A stretch of DNA of 16,313 bases, taken from assembly GCA_934675585.1 (NCBI GenBank), contig CAKUQY010000035.1, positions 1-16,313 on the forward strand, read 5' to 3'. Below the pieces are notes generated by a model. That model worked only from the letters and a program-made list of their open reading frames with translations. It did no database searches and was not told where the DNA came from. Of the stretch, positions 15,687 through 16,313 are shown piece after piece. This DNA comes from an uncultured Opitutales bacterium (GTDB taxonomy: Bacteria > Verrucomicrobiota > Verrucomicrobiia > Opitutales > UBA953). Position 1 is the stretch's first letter. Each line of letters starts with the position of its first letter. A program made the position numbers and the translations under genes.

Positions 15687-15711
15687 GTGTTCCCGCGGGA
15701 TTGCGAGAACG
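15687..15711 (-). promoter_or_regulatory. Hairpin in the pnp leader
   Basis: GTTC-C-CGC (15689-15696) pairs with GCG-A-GAAC (15703-15710), with one mismatch. On the minus strand it is not followed by T, so it is not a terminator for rpsO. It lies 16 nt before the pnp start. In E. coli the rpsO-pnp spacer hairpin is the RNase III/PNPase autoregulation site; a similar role here is an inference. A T-run on the plus side may simply make it an old motif pair. Confidence 0.4.
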
Positions 15712-15730
15712 GGTTTATTTTTTGATTATA

Positions 15731-15769
15731 CGAAAAAAGTAAAAAGCGCCCCAACAATTTAGGGCGCTT
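15731..15769 (-). terminator. Terminator of rpsO
   Basis: AAGCGCCC (15744-15751) and GGGCGCTT (15762-15769) pair over 8 bp with a 10-nt loop. Two T-runs follow on the minus strand. It is made without the iterated motif. It may be leaky, because no clear pnp promoter is seen after it. Confidence 0.8.
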
Positions 15770-15781
15770 AAAGCAATTCGC

Positions 15782-16036
15782 TTACTTGCGGAGGCCGAGT
15801 TCCTTGATAATCTTTTCGTAGGTCTCAAGTTTGTGCTTCTTCAAGTAGTTGAGCAACTTGCGACGACGATTCGTCAAAGCAATCAAGCCGTGGCGGCTGT
15901 GAAAGTCTTTCTTGTTCGAGCGAAGGTGCTCAGTCAAGTGAGCGATACGCGCCGAAAGAAGAGCGACTTGAACTTCTGAAGAACCAGTGTCCTTGTCGTT
16001 GATTGCGAATTTGCTAATGATTTCTGATTTGTCCAT
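15782..16036 (-). CDS. rpsO: 30S ribosomal protein S15
   Basis: 84 aa, slightly shorter than the usual 88-89. It binds the 16S rRNA central domain early in 30S assembly. The family signature is clear: [20 protein letters not shown] (16-35), then [20 protein letters not shown] (37-56) and [11 protein letters not shown] (57-67). No Shine-Dalgarno site or clear promoter lies between the start and the terminator-like hairpin at 16079-16110, so it may be read through from the promoter at 16186-16214. No motif copy lies in the gene. Confidence 0.97.
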   Translation of the reverse strand: MDKSEIISKFAINDKDTGSSEVQVALLSARIAHLTEHLRSNKKDFHSRHGLIALTNRRRKLLNYLKKHKLETYEKIIKELGLRK

Positions 16037-16078
16037 AATTTTGTGTATTTGTTTTCAAGATTGTGGATTTCTCGACAG

Positions 16079-16110
16079 AAAAATCGTGCCGCAGCACTCG
16101 CTGCCCGCAC
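16079..16110 (-). terminator. Terminator or attenuator 43 nt before rpsO
   Basis: On the minus strand GTGC-GG-GCAGC (16100-16110) pairs with GCTGC-G-GCAC (16086-16095) around loop GAGT: 9 bp with a small internal loop. GA and T5 (16079-16083) follow. It either ends a separate small RNA or attenuates rpsO. Confidence 0.65.
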
Positions 16111-16180
16111 CGTCTCAAACACGTTCCCGTGCTCAATCTCGGCTAAACGAGGTTCACACCCCGCAAAACTCGACGCGTTC
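16079..16180 (-). ncRNA. Candidate structured leader / small RNA upstream of rpsO
   Basis: About 100 nt runs from the predicted start (about 16179) to the terminator. In order it holds CTCG-TTTAGC-CGAG, CACG-GGAA-CGTG (a GNRA-type tetraloop) and the strong terminator hairpin. S15 is known to repress its own mRNA through unrelated leader folds in different phyla, so an S15 leader is the leading guess. It is not a tRNA and I see no SRP, 6S or tmRNA signature. A 62-codon GTG frame overlaps it but has no homology I recognise. Confidence 0.4.
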
Positions 16181-16185
16181 TAATA

Positions 16186-16214
16186 ATTATGAAAGCGTTC
16201 CCGCAAAAAGTAAA
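16186..16214 (-). promoter_or_regulatory. Promoter of the rpsO leader/small RNA
   Basis: TTTACT (16209-16214) and CATAAT (16186-16191) are separated by 17 nt, with 4/6 and 5/6 matches. A motif copy (16196-16204) lies in the spacer. Confidence 0.5.
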
Positions 16215-16236
16215 GAAAAATTTATACGCGGGAACG
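16196..16236. repeat. Inverted motif pair without a T-run
   Basis: CGTTCCCGC (16196-16204) and GCGGGAACG (16228-16236) pair over 9 bp around 23 AT-rich nt. Neither side is followed by a T-run, so unlike the other pairs it does not look like a finished terminator. It overlaps the promoter at 16186-16214. Confidence 0.7.
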
Positions 16237-16313
16237 GGAGCGCATTTCGTCATAATAAATGACACCGAAGGTTTAGTTTTTGTGAAGGAGTGAAAGTTTT
16301 ATTCGTCAAATAA

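Larger units (their letters stand above)
37..16235. repeat. Hyper-iterated motif CGTTCCCGC / GCGGGAACG (about 66 copies of its 7-base core)
   Basis: A hand scan for the exact 7-mer found about 31 GTTCCCG and 35 CGGGAAC on the plus strand. Base composition predicts roughly one. Most copies extend to CGTTCCCGC. They sit inside genes (metG, dxr, uvrC, the NERD helicase and the PEP-CTERM gene) and between genes, in both orientations. Neighbouring inverted copies form hairpins at 36-65, 1674-1705, 2555-2604, 12512-12539, 13417-13445 and 16196-16236. Near-copies such as GTTCCCA (4242, 11923, 12912) also occur. The AT-rich operon 4735-8520 has only three, and rpsO, pal and the gene at 1718-2500 have none. 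The layout resembles DNA uptake sequences or the cyanobacterial HIP1 element; which one is an inference. Confidence 0.9.

Noticed and set aside
15934..16122. A 62-codon GTG frame overlapping the start of rpsO
   Set aside because: It overlaps 103 nt of rpsO in another frame, crosses a probable terminator and shows no recognisable domain; structured RNA explains the region better.
37..16235. The iterated motif as a Chi- or KOPS-like oriented signal
   Set aside because: Orientation is nearly balanced (31 against 35) on one replication arm fragment with all genes on one strand, unlike strand-biased signals.
16150..16256. Short ATG frame (about 36 codons) on the minus strand beginning MTKCAPVPA
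   Set aside because: It contains the motif pair and the promoter at 16186-16214 and has no similarity I know; probably chance.
412..16262. Many open frames on the plus strand, up to 282 codons (for example 14574-15422 and 11106-11738)
   Set aside because: They lie antisense to clear genes (pnp, uvrC, metG, dxr, helicase), lack family motifs and have no promoter or ribosome site. They are shadows of GC-skewed coding strands.

Overview
All protein genes in this window lie on the minus strand. The content points to a member of the Verrucomicrobiota, probably class Opitutia. The main clue is a secreted protein ending in a PEP-CTERM sorting tail of the arginine-capped type common there. Supporting clues are the few Shine-Dalgarno sites in front of first genes and a MetRS and UvrC that lack the usual cysteine knuckles. 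The taxon is an inference from memory, not from a search. Housekeeping parts look moderate in GC; 4735-8690 is clearly AT-rich.

Layout, right to left (direction of transcription): a probable structured RNA with promoter and terminator (16079-16214) precedes rpsO (ribosomal protein S15), followed by pnp (PNPase), the classic rpsO-pnp order. Next is a PEP-CTERM surface protein whose likely promoter has a G9 tract inside its 17-nt spacer. A gene-free stretch (12003-12569) holds motif copies and a cluster of small hairpins. uvrC and a NERD-nuclease/UvrD-type helicase fusion form a tight pair with a 2-nt gap. An AT-rich accessory operon (8520 down to 4735) encodes exported proteins: a possible TPR-like protein, a large protein with a probable C-terminal NlpC/P60-like peptidase domain, two paralogous exported proteins (one broken) and a small protein of unknown function. 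Several reading-frame breaks in this operon fall in or near homopolymers. The last block is conserved: dxr, tRNA-Pro(GGG), a Pal/OmpA-like lipoprotein, a conserved-looking unknown gene and metG.

The strongest signal is not a gene. The 7-mer GTTCCCG or its complement CGGGAAC occurs about 66 times by hand count in 16.3 kb, where roughly one would be expected by chance. The usual extended form is CGTTCCCGC. It appears in both orientations, inside genes and between them, and inverted pairs of it form the stems of most terminators here. This is the pattern of DNA uptake sequences in Neisseriaceae and Pasteurellaceae, or of a HIP1-like iterated motif. It is sparse in the AT-rich operon and in rpsO/pnp, and dense in uvrC and the helicase gene. 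The second regulatory signal of note is the candidate phase-variable promoter of the PEP-CTERM gene.
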